This document shows positions 54,651 to 61,957 of a stretch of 61,957 nt of DNA, piece by piece. Position 1 is the stretch's first letter, and every line of letters begins with the position of its first letter. Made by a program: the position numbers and the translations under genes. Location: NCBI GenBank assembly GCA_015488215.1, contig WFOE01000107.1, positions 1 to 61,957 of the forward strand, given 5' to 3'. Source of the DNA: Planctomycetales bacterium (GTDB lineage Bacteria > Planctomycetota > Planctomycetia > Pirellulales > S012-138). The notes beneath the pieces were generated by a model that was given only the letters and a program-made list of their open reading frames with translations, did not search any database and was not told the origin of the DNA.

Positions 54651-57600
54651 TCAGGCGACAAAGCCTGCCCCGCGCCGCACCGAACCCGGTGCGGCGTTCG
54701 GCTTTGCGCCGGCAAACACCCGGGGGTGGGTATCCTCGCCCCGAGCAACAGGCTGGCTGGCCGTGTTAGTGCTTGTGGGGCTTGTTCTGTTGGCCGGGCC
54801 CCTGAAGGCCGAAACGCCTCGGGAGGAAGCGACGCTGGCCGCCGAGGACACCTGGCGGGCGGCCGTGGCCCATTACCGTCACGGTCGCTGGCAACTGGCC
54901 GTGGTCGAACTGCAAGAGCTGGTGGAAAAACACCCGCGGTGGCCCGGTGTGGCCCAGGCCCAGTTCCTGCTGGGCGAAGCCCAAACCCAACTGCGACAGT
55001 ACGCCCTGGCCGAGCAAGCCTTTCGCCGCTGCTTGCAGCAGCCGGGGCTGCCCGACCGCTGGCGACGCCGCTGCACGTTCCGCTTGGGCGAGCTGGCTTT
55101 CTTCCAGGGCAAATGGGAACCTGCCCGAAAACTCCTCGCCCAGTTCGTTCAGGAAGCCAAGGACGATCCGTGGCTGGCGCAAGCCCACTGGCTGCTTGCC
55201 CAACTGGAGCAGCAACAGGGCCGGCTGGCCCGGGCCCAAGAGCATTTGCAGCGGTTGATCGAACAGTTTCCGCAAAGCCCGCTTCAGGACAGGGCCCGTG
55301 TGGCCCTGGCTGAAATCCTCCTCCGGCAAGGTCAGGAAGAAAAAGCCCTCCGCTACCTGGAAGCCGTAGCGGACAAACCTCGCAGCGAGGCGAAGTACCG
55401 GGCGCGGTTCCTGCTGGGGCGGCAACATTTTCTCCGCGGGCGGTACGAGGATGCCACGGCCCAGTTCCGCACCCTGCTTGCCCAGAAAGACCTGCCCCCA
55501 GGTTGGAAAAACGCCGCCCGGCTGGCCCTGGCCCGCTCGCTGCTTGCCGCCGGACGGCTCGACCCGGCCGCCGAGCTGCTAAAGGACCTGAGCAAAGAAG
55601 AACCTCCCCTGGGCTGGGAAGCCCGTTACTGGACAACCCATCTGCTGCGCAAGCACAGCAAGCTGCTCGAAGCGCAACGCCTGCTGGTTCAACTGGCCCG
55701 AGAACTGCAACAGGCCCGCAACACCGCTCGGGAAACCCATCGGGAGAACCGCGACCCTTCTCCGGACCGTAGCGAGTCGGACCCGGGAGCCGAGCCGCTT
55801 TCTATCTCCCCAGCCCGATGCTGGTACGAAGCCGCCGTGCTGGCCCACAAGACCGACCGCCGCCGCCAGGCCCGGGCGTGGTATCAGCAAGCAGCCGCCT
55901 CAGCCGGGGCGGACGAGCCTTGGGCGGCCCAAGCCTACTGGGGACTCTTGCGCCTGGCCACCGCCGAGCAGGACCAGCAAGCAGCCACCGCCGCTTGGAA
56001 GAAGCTGCTGGCCGAGCACAAACACCATGCGGACCTCCTGCGCCGGGCGCTGTGGCACCTGGGGCGTTTTCTGCTCCAGCAGCGGCAGTACCAGCAAACG
56101 TTGCGGCTGGTTGCCGAAGCCGAAAAATCGCTCGGGACGCAGTTGACCTGGCAGGCAGAGGCTCTGCGGGGGTTGGCCCTTTGCGGGCTGGGGCGTTACG
56201 CCGAGTCGGCTGCCCAGTTGCAAAAGCTGGTGGCGAAGCAGCCTGGCGCGAAGGCCGGTTCTTCCCCGGATGGCGTCTCCCAGGAGCAGATTCCAACGGA
56301 GATCCAGGCCGAGCTGTGGTACACCCTCGGCGTGTGTCATCTGGAACAGGGACGCTGGTCCCAGGCGACCGAAGCGTTCGCTCGGGCCATCGAGCTTGCT
56401 CCCTTGGCTCCGGTGGCCGCCCAGGCGCTGGCCGCCCAGGCGCTCGCGCAGACCCATCGGGGACAAGAGGAAGCAAGCCGCCGGTTGGTCGAACAACTGC
56501 TGGCCCAATTCCCCCAAGCTACGGAAGCGCTGCCTTGGATTCTGCGGCTTGCGCATCGGTACTACGAAACCCGGCGCTGGCCGGAAGCCGCTCGGTGCTA
56601 CCGCCTGGCACTTCGTTCCCCGCAGCCTGAAGAACAACTGGCTGCCCGATCCGGTCTGGCTTGGTCGCTTTGGGAACAAGGGGAGCTGGAACGCGCCTTG
56701 GACCAGTTCCTGCTGGTAGCCAAAGGTAAGCAGGTGGATTCCGCCCTGGCGGCCGAAGCGCTTTACATGGCCGGGCTCATCTGTCATCGCACCGAACGGT
56801 CCCAGCAAGCCCTCCGGCACTGGCAGCGTCTGATACAGGAGTTTCCCGGCTCGGAACACGCCCCCCAGGCGTTACTTGCCGCCGGGGAGGTGCTGGAACG
56901 GCTGGGCCGACCGAAACAGGCTTTAGAACACTACCAGAAACTGCTCGAGCAATACCCCAAGGCTCCCCAGCGCCCCGCGGCCCTGTTCAACGCCGCCTGG
57001 GTGGCTTGGGAACAAAACCGGCCCTGGCAAGCCCTGGAACTGATGGAACAGTTGGCCCGACGGTGGCCCGACCACTTGCTCTGGCCCCAGGCCGCCTTGC
57101 AACTGGCCTACTGGTTCCACACCCAAGGGCAGCGGGAAAAGGGGGCCGCTTGGGCTTCGCGGCTGGTGCGGCGTCCCGAGTGTCCCGACCGATACCGCGC
57201 CCAGGCCGCTTATCTGCTGGGCCGCATCGCCATCGAGCAGGAGAACTGGGCCGAAGTCCACCGCTGGATGGAAGCGGCCGCCCGAATGGCACCGGAAGAA
57301 AAAACCCGTCGCCAGGCCCGGTTCTGGGTCTGCGAAGCACTTTACCGCCAGGGACACTACGGCCGGGCCGCCGAGCAGATTGAACAGCTCCTCGGCCAAC
57401 TGCACCAGAAGGAGCTGCCCTGGATTGCCACGCTGCGGCTGCGGCAGGCCCAATGCCTGCTGCGGCAAAAGAAGTGGCGTCAGGCTCTCCGGACGGCCCA
57501 AGCCGCACTGGAACAACACCCGCAGTTTCCCCAGGCTTACGAGCTGCACTACGTCCGCGGCCGGGCACTGATGGCCCTGGCCGAGTTTGACCAGGCCCGA

Positions 57601-57936
57601 GCTGCTTTCCTCCGCGTGATCCATTCCGCCGGGGCCGCCGGCACGCAACGGGCAGCCGCCGCCCAGTGGATGATTGGGGAAACCTACTTCCACCAGCGCA
57701 ACTACCGCGAAGCCCTCCGGCACTATCTGCGGGTGGATGTCCTCTATCCCCACTGCCAAAGCTGGCAAGCTGCGGCACTTTTGCAGGCTGGGAAATGCTA
57801 CGAGAAGCTGGGGCAACCAGACAAGGCCTCGGAACTCTATTTGCGCATCGTGCGGTTGCCGGACGATTCTCCTTACAAGGACCAGGCTGCCCAACAGCTT
57901 CGGGCTCTGCGCAACCAGGAAACGGCCGTTCGCTAA
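54610..57936 (+). CDS. Secreted TPR protein leading an ExbB/ExbD operon
   Basis: This protein of about 1108 residues has an N-terminal hydrophobic segment (WLAVLVLVGLVLLAGPLKA, about 49-67), likely a signal peptide or anchor, then TPR and Sel1-like helical repeats to the C-terminus (for example YRHGRWQLAVVELQELVEKHP, YALAEQAFRRCL, LYLRIVRLPDDSPYKDQAAQQLRAL). The only ATG before the signal is at 54610, which overlaps the previous gene by 41 bases and gives an unusually long pre-signal; a later non-ATG start is possible. By analogy with TPR proteins near Tol/Exb genes, it may scaffold the complex encoded downstream (inference). Confidence 0.75.
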   Translation: MADPLRTISSTRTSQATKPAPRRTEPGAAFGFAPANTRGWVSSPRATGWLAVLVLVGLVLLAGPLKAETPREEATLAAEDTWRAAVAHYRHGRWQLAVVELQELVEKHPRWPGVAQAQFLLGEAQTQLRQYALAEQAFRRCLQQPGLPDRWRRRCTFRLGELAFFQGKWEPARKLLAQFVQEAKDDPWLAQAHWLLAQLEQQQGRLARAQEHLQRLIEQFPQSPLQDRARVALAEILLRQGQEEKALRYLEAVADKPRSEAKYRARFLLGRQHFLRGRYEDATAQFRTLLAQKDLPPGWKNAARLALARSLLAAGRLDPAAELLKDLSKEEPPLGWEARYWTTHLLRKHSKLLEAQRLLVQLARELQQARNTARETHRENRDPSPDRSESDPGAEPLSISPARCWYEAAVLAHKTDRRRQARAWYQQAAASAGADEPWAAQAYWGLLRLATAEQDQQAATAAWKKLLAEHKHHADLLRRALWHLGRFLLQQRQYQQTLRLVAEAEKSLGTQLTWQAEALRGLALCGLGRYAESAAQLQKLVAKQPGAKAGSSPDGVSQEQIPTEIQAELWYTLGVCHLEQGRWSQATEAFARAIELAPLAPVAAQALAAQALAQTHRGQEEASRRLVEQLLAQFPQATEALPWILRLAHRYYETRRWPEAARCYRLALRSPQPEEQLAARSGLAWSLWEQGELERALDQFLLVAKGKQVDSALAAEALYMAGLICHRTERSQQALRHWQRLIQEFPGSEHAPQALLAAGEVLERLGRPKQALEHYQKLLEQYPKAPQRPAALFNAAWVAWEQNRPWQALELMEQLARRWPDHLLWPQAALQLAYWFHTQGQREKGAAWASRLVRRPECPDRYRAQAAYLLGRIAIEQENWAEVHRWMEAAARMAPEEKTRRQARFWVCEALYRQGHYGRAAEQIEQLLGQLHQKELPWIATLRLRQAQCLLRQKKWRQALRTAQAALEQHPQFPQAYELHYVRGRALMALAEFDQARAAFLRVIHSAGAAGTQRAAAAQWMIGETYFHQRNYREALRHYLRVDVLYPHCQSWQAAALLQAGKCYEKLGQPDKASELYLRIVRLPDDSPYKDQAAQQLRALRNQETAVR
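54673..54696 (+). repeat. GC-rich hairpin at the lipoprotein / TPR gene boundary
   Basis: CGCCGCACC (54673-54681) pairs perfectly with GGTGCGGCG (54688-54696) around a six-base loop. It is followed by TTCGGCTTTG rather than a T-run, so it is at best a weak terminator. It sits inside the 5' part of the TPR frame as annotated, which adds doubt to that start. Confidence 0.5.
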
Positions 57937-57998
57937 ACGGGCCGGTGCAGCCTGGGCACACTTCCCCGAACGGTTCCCCAACTCCCAAGAGGGCCACG

Positions 57999-58850
57999 AT
58001 GCACCCGTTGGACGCTCTCCGGCCAAATCGAGGCCTTGCCGCCCAAGCGCCATTGCTGCTGGTTCTGCTCGCCTGGGCCGTGCTGAGCCTGGGGCAGCAA
58101 GCAGCCGCCCAAGAAACTGCGGCTGCCGCCGACCAGCCCCCGGCCAGCGCCGCTGGTACCCAGACGTTGATCCCTCAGGAGCGCAGCCTGCTGGAAGTAA
58201 TTCGCAGCGGCGGCGTGCTGATGGTGCCGATTCTGGCCTGTTCGGTGCTGACGCTGGTGTTCGTATTGGAACGGCTGGTGAGCCTGCGGCGAGGGAATGT
58301 CATCCCCCGCCCGTTTGTGAAACGGTTCCTGCTTCAGTTGGAACAGGGCCAGCTCGACCCGGAGCAGGCCCTGGAACTTTGCCAGCAGAATCGCAGTCCC
58401 GTGGCGGAACTGTTCGCCGCGGCGGTGCGTAAATGGGGCCGTCCCTCGGTCGAGGTGGAACAGGCCCTGATCGACGCCGGGGAACGGATTACCAACCACC
58501 TGCGCAAATATCTGCGCGTGCTTAACGCCGTGGCCACCGTCTGCCCGCTGTTGGGATTGCTGGGCACGGTGATGGGCATGATCGAAGCCTTCCAGTCCAT
58601 CGCCACCAACATGGCCCTGGGCCGGCCCGAGCTGCTGGCCGAAGGAATTAGCAAAGCCCTGGTCACCACGGCCGCGGGGCTTTCGGTGGCCATTCCGGCC
58701 CTGATTGCCTACCTGTACTTCGTCAGCCGCGTGGATCGCCTGGTGATGGAAATGGACGCCCTGGGCCAGGAAGTGGTGGAACTGGTGGCCGGAGACGCCC
58801 CGCGCCAGCCGGCCCGTTCCACGGCCAAACGCAAAGCCCGAGCCGCCTGA
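57999..58850 (+). CDS. exbB: ExbB/TolQ-family proton-channel protein
   Basis: This 283-residue protein has an N-terminal hydrophobic/signal region (20-42), a membrane helix (about 72-90, VLMVPILACSVLTLVFVLERL) and the conserved MotA/TolQ/ExbB domain with LNAVATVCPLLGLLGTVMGMIEAFQSIA and LVTTAAGLSVAIPALIAYLYF. With ExbD it forms a proton-driven motor powering envelope work. The ATG follows AGAGGG. It starts 62 bases after the TPR gene and is followed by exbD after 23 bases. The extended N-terminus is common in planctomycete ExbB proteins. TolQ naming is an alternative. Confidence 0.9.
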   Translation: MHPLDALRPNRGLAAQAPLLLVLLAWAVLSLGQQAAAQETAAAADQPPASAAGTQTLIPQERSLLEVIRSGGVLMVPILACSVLTLVFVLERLVSLRRGNVIPRPFVKRFLLQLEQGQLDPEQALELCQQNRSPVAELFAAAVRKWGRPSVEVEQALIDAGERITNHLRKYLRVLNAVATVCPLLGLLGTVMGMIEAFQSIATNMALGRPELLAEGISKALVTTAAGLSVAIPALIAYLYFVSRVDRLVMEMDALGQEVVELVAGDAPRQPARSTAKRKARAA

Positions 58851-58873
58851 CCCGCTCAAAAAACCGAACTGCC

Positions 58874-59293
58874 ATGCCGCTGAAAACGCATCGGGACGAA
58901 CTCCCTTCGCTGAACCTGACGCCGATGATCGATATCGTGTTCCTGCTGATCATTTTTTTCATGGTCAGCACTTCGTTTTCGCAGATGGAACGCGACATCC
59001 GGCTCCAGGTTCCGCGGGTGAAAAGCACCGGCCCGCTCACCCCCGCCCCGGAAAAAAAAGTCATCAACGTCTATCGCGACGGGCGGATTACCCTCGACGG
59101 ACAACCCGTCACCCTGGAAGAACTCCAGCGGCGGCTGCGCCACGCCCGAAAACTCTACCCCGACCAGGGCGTGGTAATCCGCGGCGACGGGCAAGGCACT
59201 TTCCAGCGCGTGGCCGAGGTGCTGGATAGCTGCCGCCAGGCGGGCCTAAAGGAACTGGCCGTCTCCGTGCAACCCATCCGCATAAGGAAGTAA
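58874..59293 (+). CDS. exbD: ExbD/TolR-family protein
   Basis: This 139-residue protein is the usual partner of ExbB. One membrane helix (about 17-35) carries the proton-coupling Asp of the family in LNLTPMIDIVFLLIIFFMV; a periplasmic domain follows (ERDIRLQVPRVKS, GVVIRGDGQGTFQRVAEVLDSCRQAGLKELAVSVQP). The ribosome-binding site is weak. It lies between exbB and the toroid-protein gene, with a gap of only 7 bases to the latter. Confidence 0.92.
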   Translation: MPLKTHRDELPSLNLTPMIDIVFLLIIFFMVSTSFSQMERDIRLQVPRVKSTGPLTPAPEKKVINVYRDGRITLDGQPVTLEELQRRLRHARKLYPDQGVVIRGDGQGTFQRVAEVLDSCRQAGLKELAVSVQPIRIRK

Positions 59294-59300
59294 CCCGGCA

Positions 59301-61442
59301 ATGCTCGTCGCCGTAGCTGTTCCGGCTTCGGTGCCCCTGTGGCTGTGGGTCATCTGGGCCCTATTGGGCCTGGTGAGCCTGGCGTTGCTGGTCGTGTTGC
59401 TTACTCCCTGGGGGCGTTCGCGGCCGCTGCGCAAATGCGTGCTAATTTCGCTGATGGTCCACGCGCTGCTGCTGACCTATGCGGCCACGGTGAAGATTCT
59501 GAGCGGCTACCGCGGCGTCCCGCAGGAAGAGATGGCCATTCGCATCGTGGACATTTCGACCGAACCGGAACCAGAATCCGCTCGGCAACCAGGCGAGCCG
59601 CAGCCCTGGGAACAGATGGACGAACCCCCGCCGCAGTTGCCCGCGGACATGCCCCGGCGCGAAGTGCCCCCGGCCGCAGAACCCGGTGCACCGGAGCGTC
59701 GGGCCGCGGAGCGGCAAGGCGCTAAGAGAACTCCCGTTCCGCCAGCTCCGGCGGCGAAGGAAACTTCCCCGGAAGAACCTCCTCCGCCGAAGGAATTGCC
59801 GCTGGCCGAACCCGTGCCGAAGCGCCCCGTCGCCTCGGCCCCCGCCCAGGCCACTCAGGCGCCGCAAGTGTCGGAGCCCAAGCGGCCGGCTCAGCCACCG
59901 GAGCTTCAGACGCCCAAGGAAGCCTTGCCCGGGCCGCCGCCCCACCGGGCCCGGCTGGAACCTTCCCCCGGCCAAGCCGCCGTGGTGCAACAGCACCCCG
60001 GGCCGGTGCTACCGGAGCTGAAGACTTCTCCGGAAGCGGAGCTGCTCCAGGGGCAGCTTCCCGCCGGCGGAAGCGAGTTGCCCGTTCCCCGATTCGACGC
60101 CCCGGGACCGCAGGCCCCCAGCGCTGCCGAACTGGTGCAGCAACACCGGCCGGAACGCTCCCCCCCAGCGACACCTCGACTCATCCGGCGCCGCAAGCCA
60201 GCGGCGATTGCCCAGGGAGAACCGGAGCCTGAACCCTCGGCCGATGAGCTCAAGCCGCTTCGGCCACTTGTGCCGGTACGGCTGGAACGCCCCGAGCAGG
60301 AGCCGCTCGCTGGGAAAGCCTCCCCGCTGGATGCTTCGCTTGCCCTGCGGACCGACCCCCAGCGGATGCAGCGCGTGCTGGAACAAGGCGGCAACGAAAA
60401 GACCGAGCAGGCGATTCAGTTGGCCCTGGCCTGGCTGGCCGCCCAACAGCAGCCCGACGGAAGCTGGTCTGCCACCGCTCATGGCGGAGGGCGCGATTTG
60501 CGCACGCTGGGCCAGGCTCGGCCCAAGGCCGGCACCCGAGCCGAAACGGGCATCACCGGGCTGGTGTTGCTGGCGTTTCTGGGAGCCGGACACACGCACG
60601 CTCGCGGGCCTTACAAGCAGAACATCGCCCGAGGGTTGGACTACTTGCTTGCTCAGCAGGACCGCAGCAGCGGCTCGCTCTCGGGCCGCGCCACGCTTTA
60701 CGCGGCCATGTATTGCCACGGCATGGCCACGCTGGCCCTGGCCGAAAGCTACCTGATGACCGGCGATCCCCGGTTGAAAGAACCGCTGCGGCGGGCCGTC
60801 GGCTACACGCTGAAAGCCCAACACCCCTACACCGGCGGTTGGCGCTACCGGGTCGGCGACGCCCTGGGGGACACCAGCCAGTTGGGCTGGCAGTTGATGG
60901 TGCTGCACTGTGGTCGCATGGCCCGAGTGCAGGATAGCCCCCTGGCGTGGCAGCGGGCCGGGTGGTTTCTGCGCTCGGTTTCTTCCGGCCGCCGCGGAGG
61001 GCTGGCCGCTTACCAGGTGGGCCATCGCCCCTCCCCGACGATGACCGCCGAGGCCCTCTTTTGCCGCGTGCTGCTGGGCACTCCGGCCGACGACCCGGCC
61101 TTGCAAGAAGCGGCCGACTATCTCATGGACCACCTGCCCCGACAAACCGAGCCGAACTTCTACTACTGGTACTACGGCACGCTAGGGCTGTATCACTTGC
61201 AGGACGAACACTGGCGGCGGTGGAACCAGACGCTGGTGCGGACCCTGCTGGCCCTGCAAGAACAGCACGGTCCCCAGCGTGGGAGCTGGACTGCCCGTTC
61301 GGCCTGGGGAGGCTACGGCGGTCGGGCCTTTACGACCGCGCTGGCCGTCATGTCGCTGGAAGTCTATTACCGCTACGTGCCGGCTTATGCTCAGGCCCCG
61401 GGCAAACGGGCCGCCCGAGGGCCCGGCCTGCTGCGGCGCTAG
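59301..61442 (+). CDS. Membrane-anchored proline-rich protein with prenyltransferase-like toroid domain
   Basis: This 713-residue protein has two N-terminal membrane helices (about 10-33 and 45-65), a Pro/Glu/Ala-rich region (about 75-350) resembling a TonB-type periplasm-spanning linker, and a C-terminal alpha/alpha-toroid (about 365-690) of the squalene-cyclase/prenyltransferase-repeat type. The toroid has QQQPDGSW, TGGWRYR and GSWTARSAWGGYGGRAFTTALAVMSLEVYYRY. The cyclase acid motif DxDD is absent, so a binding role is more likely than terpene cyclisation. The ATG follows AAGGAAG. It ends the TPR-exbB-exbD operon and is a candidate for the load moved by the ExbBD motor (inference). Confidence 0.78.
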   Translation: MLVAVAVPASVPLWLWVIWALLGLVSLALLVVLLTPWGRSRPLRKCVLISLMVHALLLTYAATVKILSGYRGVPQEEMAIRIVDISTEPEPESARQPGEPQPWEQMDEPPPQLPADMPRREVPPAAEPGAPERRAAERQGAKRTPVPPAPAAKETSPEEPPPPKELPLAEPVPKRPVASAPAQATQAPQVSEPKRPAQPPELQTPKEALPGPPPHRARLEPSPGQAAVVQQHPGPVLPELKTSPEAELLQGQLPAGGSELPVPRFDAPGPQAPSAAELVQQHRPERSPPATPRLIRRRKPAAIAQGEPEPEPSADELKPLRPLVPVRLERPEQEPLAGKASPLDASLALRTDPQRMQRVLEQGGNEKTEQAIQLALAWLAAQQQPDGSWSATAHGGGRDLRTLGQARPKAGTRAETGITGLVLLAFLGAGHTHARGPYKQNIARGLDYLLAQQDRSSGSLSGRATLYAAMYCHGMATLALAESYLMTGDPRLKEPLRRAVGYTLKAQHPYTGGWRYRVGDALGDTSQLGWQLMVLHCGRMARVQDSPLAWQRAGWFLRSVSSGRRGGLAAYQVGHRPSPTMTAEALFCRVLLGTPADDPALQEAADYLMDHLPRQTEPNFYYWYYGTLGLYHLQDEHWRRWNQTLVRTLLALQEQHGPQRGSWTARSAWGGYGGRAFTTALAVMSLEVYYRYVPAYAQAPGKRAARGPGLLRR

Positions 61443-61613
61443 CACGTGCCGGAGAAGAGGCTCCCCTTCGGCAACGTCGGGACTGAGCTTCCTGCTTGTG
61501 TACCGTAAAGCCCGGGTAAAGTATCCAGCCAGGGGGCTTTGCGTACATGGGCAGATGATTCGCCCGGTGATTCGACTTCCCGTTAGTGTGTGTTCGGTTT
61601 GTTTTTGCCACTG
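61443..61613. other. Intergenic stretch after the ExbBD operon
   Basis: No gene is seen. A loose 7-bp pairing of AAAGCCC with GGGCTTT (about 61507-61541) has a long loop and no T-run, so I do not call a terminator. The repeat island begins immediately afterwards. Confidence 0.4.
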
Positions 61614-61957
61614 GCAAGCCCCGGACTTCGGTTCGGGGAGATGAGAGGAAACGGTCTTTTGTGACTTTTCTCCGGGAGCTAACACTCACGGCTCGCCGAG
61701 TGCCGATTGCGACTCTACACGCTCGTTTATTCTTGCCTCGGAGCGGAAGCTCCCAGTGGTCACGGCCCGGCCGCCTCCGCCGACTGAAGTCGGCGGCTCG
61801 CTGAGTGCGATGAGCGATAACGAGCTGCCGATTCCGAATCGAGTACGAGCACGAGCGTTTGTTTTCCGCTGGTGCGGGAGCACCCGCGCAAGGCGCACGG
61901 CGCAAGCCGCAAGCCTATCCTCGCCCGGAGCGGAAGCTCCCCTCCAAGCCCCCACAC
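61614..61957. repeat. Mosaic repeat island, copy G (mostly inverted)
   Basis: A degraded hairpin-pair module comes first: AGCCCCGGAC-TTCGGTTCGGGGAG, spacer, then CTCCGGGAGC plus CGGCTCGCC at 61689-61697. It is followed by hairpin GGAGC-GGAA-GCTCC (61740-61753), the larger hairpin CCGCCGAC-TGAA-GTCGGCGG (61777-61796) followed by CTCGC, an inverted hexamer tract (about 61815-61860), hairpin GGTGC-GGGA-GCACC (61871-61884), an inverted heptamer tract (61887-61915) and GGAGC-GGAA-GCTCC (61927-61940). The order is the reverse complement of copies A, B and F. The window ends within it. Confidence 0.8.

Overview
The window reads as GC-rich bacterial chromosome from a planctomycete, most likely of the Pirellulales (inference). 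Supporting this are a tandem DUF1080 protein, a DUF1570-type metalloprotease-like protein, a long TPR/PQQ-propeller secreted protein, a SpoVG with a zinc-ribbon insert encoded beside ispE, MoxR/DUF58/transglutaminase genes, and several small secreted proteins without familiar relatives. I see no rRNA, tRNA, phage, IS element or CRISPR array. About 43 protein genes are supported on both strands, mostly single genes or short runs of two to four.

Layout. 0.3-9.3 kb (minus strand): sugar-phosphate isomerase-like protein, serC, a HExxH protein and a 1519-residue TPR/PQQ-propeller protein. 9.6-15.2 kb (plus): a small exported protein, then MoxR ATPase, DUF58 protein and TgpA-like transglutaminase. 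15.2-18.2 kb (minus): acyl-CoA thioesterase, M28 aminopeptidase and AI-2E family permease. 18.5-25.9 kb (plus): a GDSL plus alpha/beta hydrolase fusion, a CopA-like P-type ATPase and a hybrid histidine kinase. 26.4-34.3 kb: DUF1080 protein (minus), response regulator, alanine dehydrogenase, glnE (minus) and a duplicated membrane protein. 34.3-41.7 kb (plus): helical protein, queF, ispE, spoVG, Nudix hydrolase, YpsA-like protein and a large AsmA-like protein. 41.8-48.8 kb: a Cys-rich secreted protein (minus), membrane protein plus GAF/PP2C phosphatase, Nramp-like transporter, alpha/beta hydrolase and rhomboid protease. 49.3-52.7 kb (minus): mog, xerC, a small protein and a lipoprotein. 53.1-61.4 kb (plus): BON protein, lipoprotein, then a TPR / ExbB / ExbD / toroid-protein operon.

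Working units. ExbB and ExbD with a TPR protein before them and a proline-rich, membrane-anchored toroid protein after them look like an energised envelope complex. MoxR, DUF58 and TgpA form a classic assembly/transglutaminase cassette. ispE and spoVG repeat an order known from Bacillus and sit behind a near-consensus sigma-70 promoter. Nitrogen metabolism is represented by alanine dehydrogenase facing glnE.

The most unusual content is not a gene. Intergenic islands near 1, 10.25, 26.1, 38.1, 42.8, 49.0, 50.1 and 61.8 kb share a mosaic of short repeats: heptamer tracts, CTCGTN hexamer tracts, small GGNGC hairpins, and larger hairpins next to GGCGAGCC. The hairpin stems differ between copies while staying paired, and some hairpins occur as inverted pairs that could fold into a cruciform or cloverleaf-like structure. 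This family is the main candidate for something undescribed.
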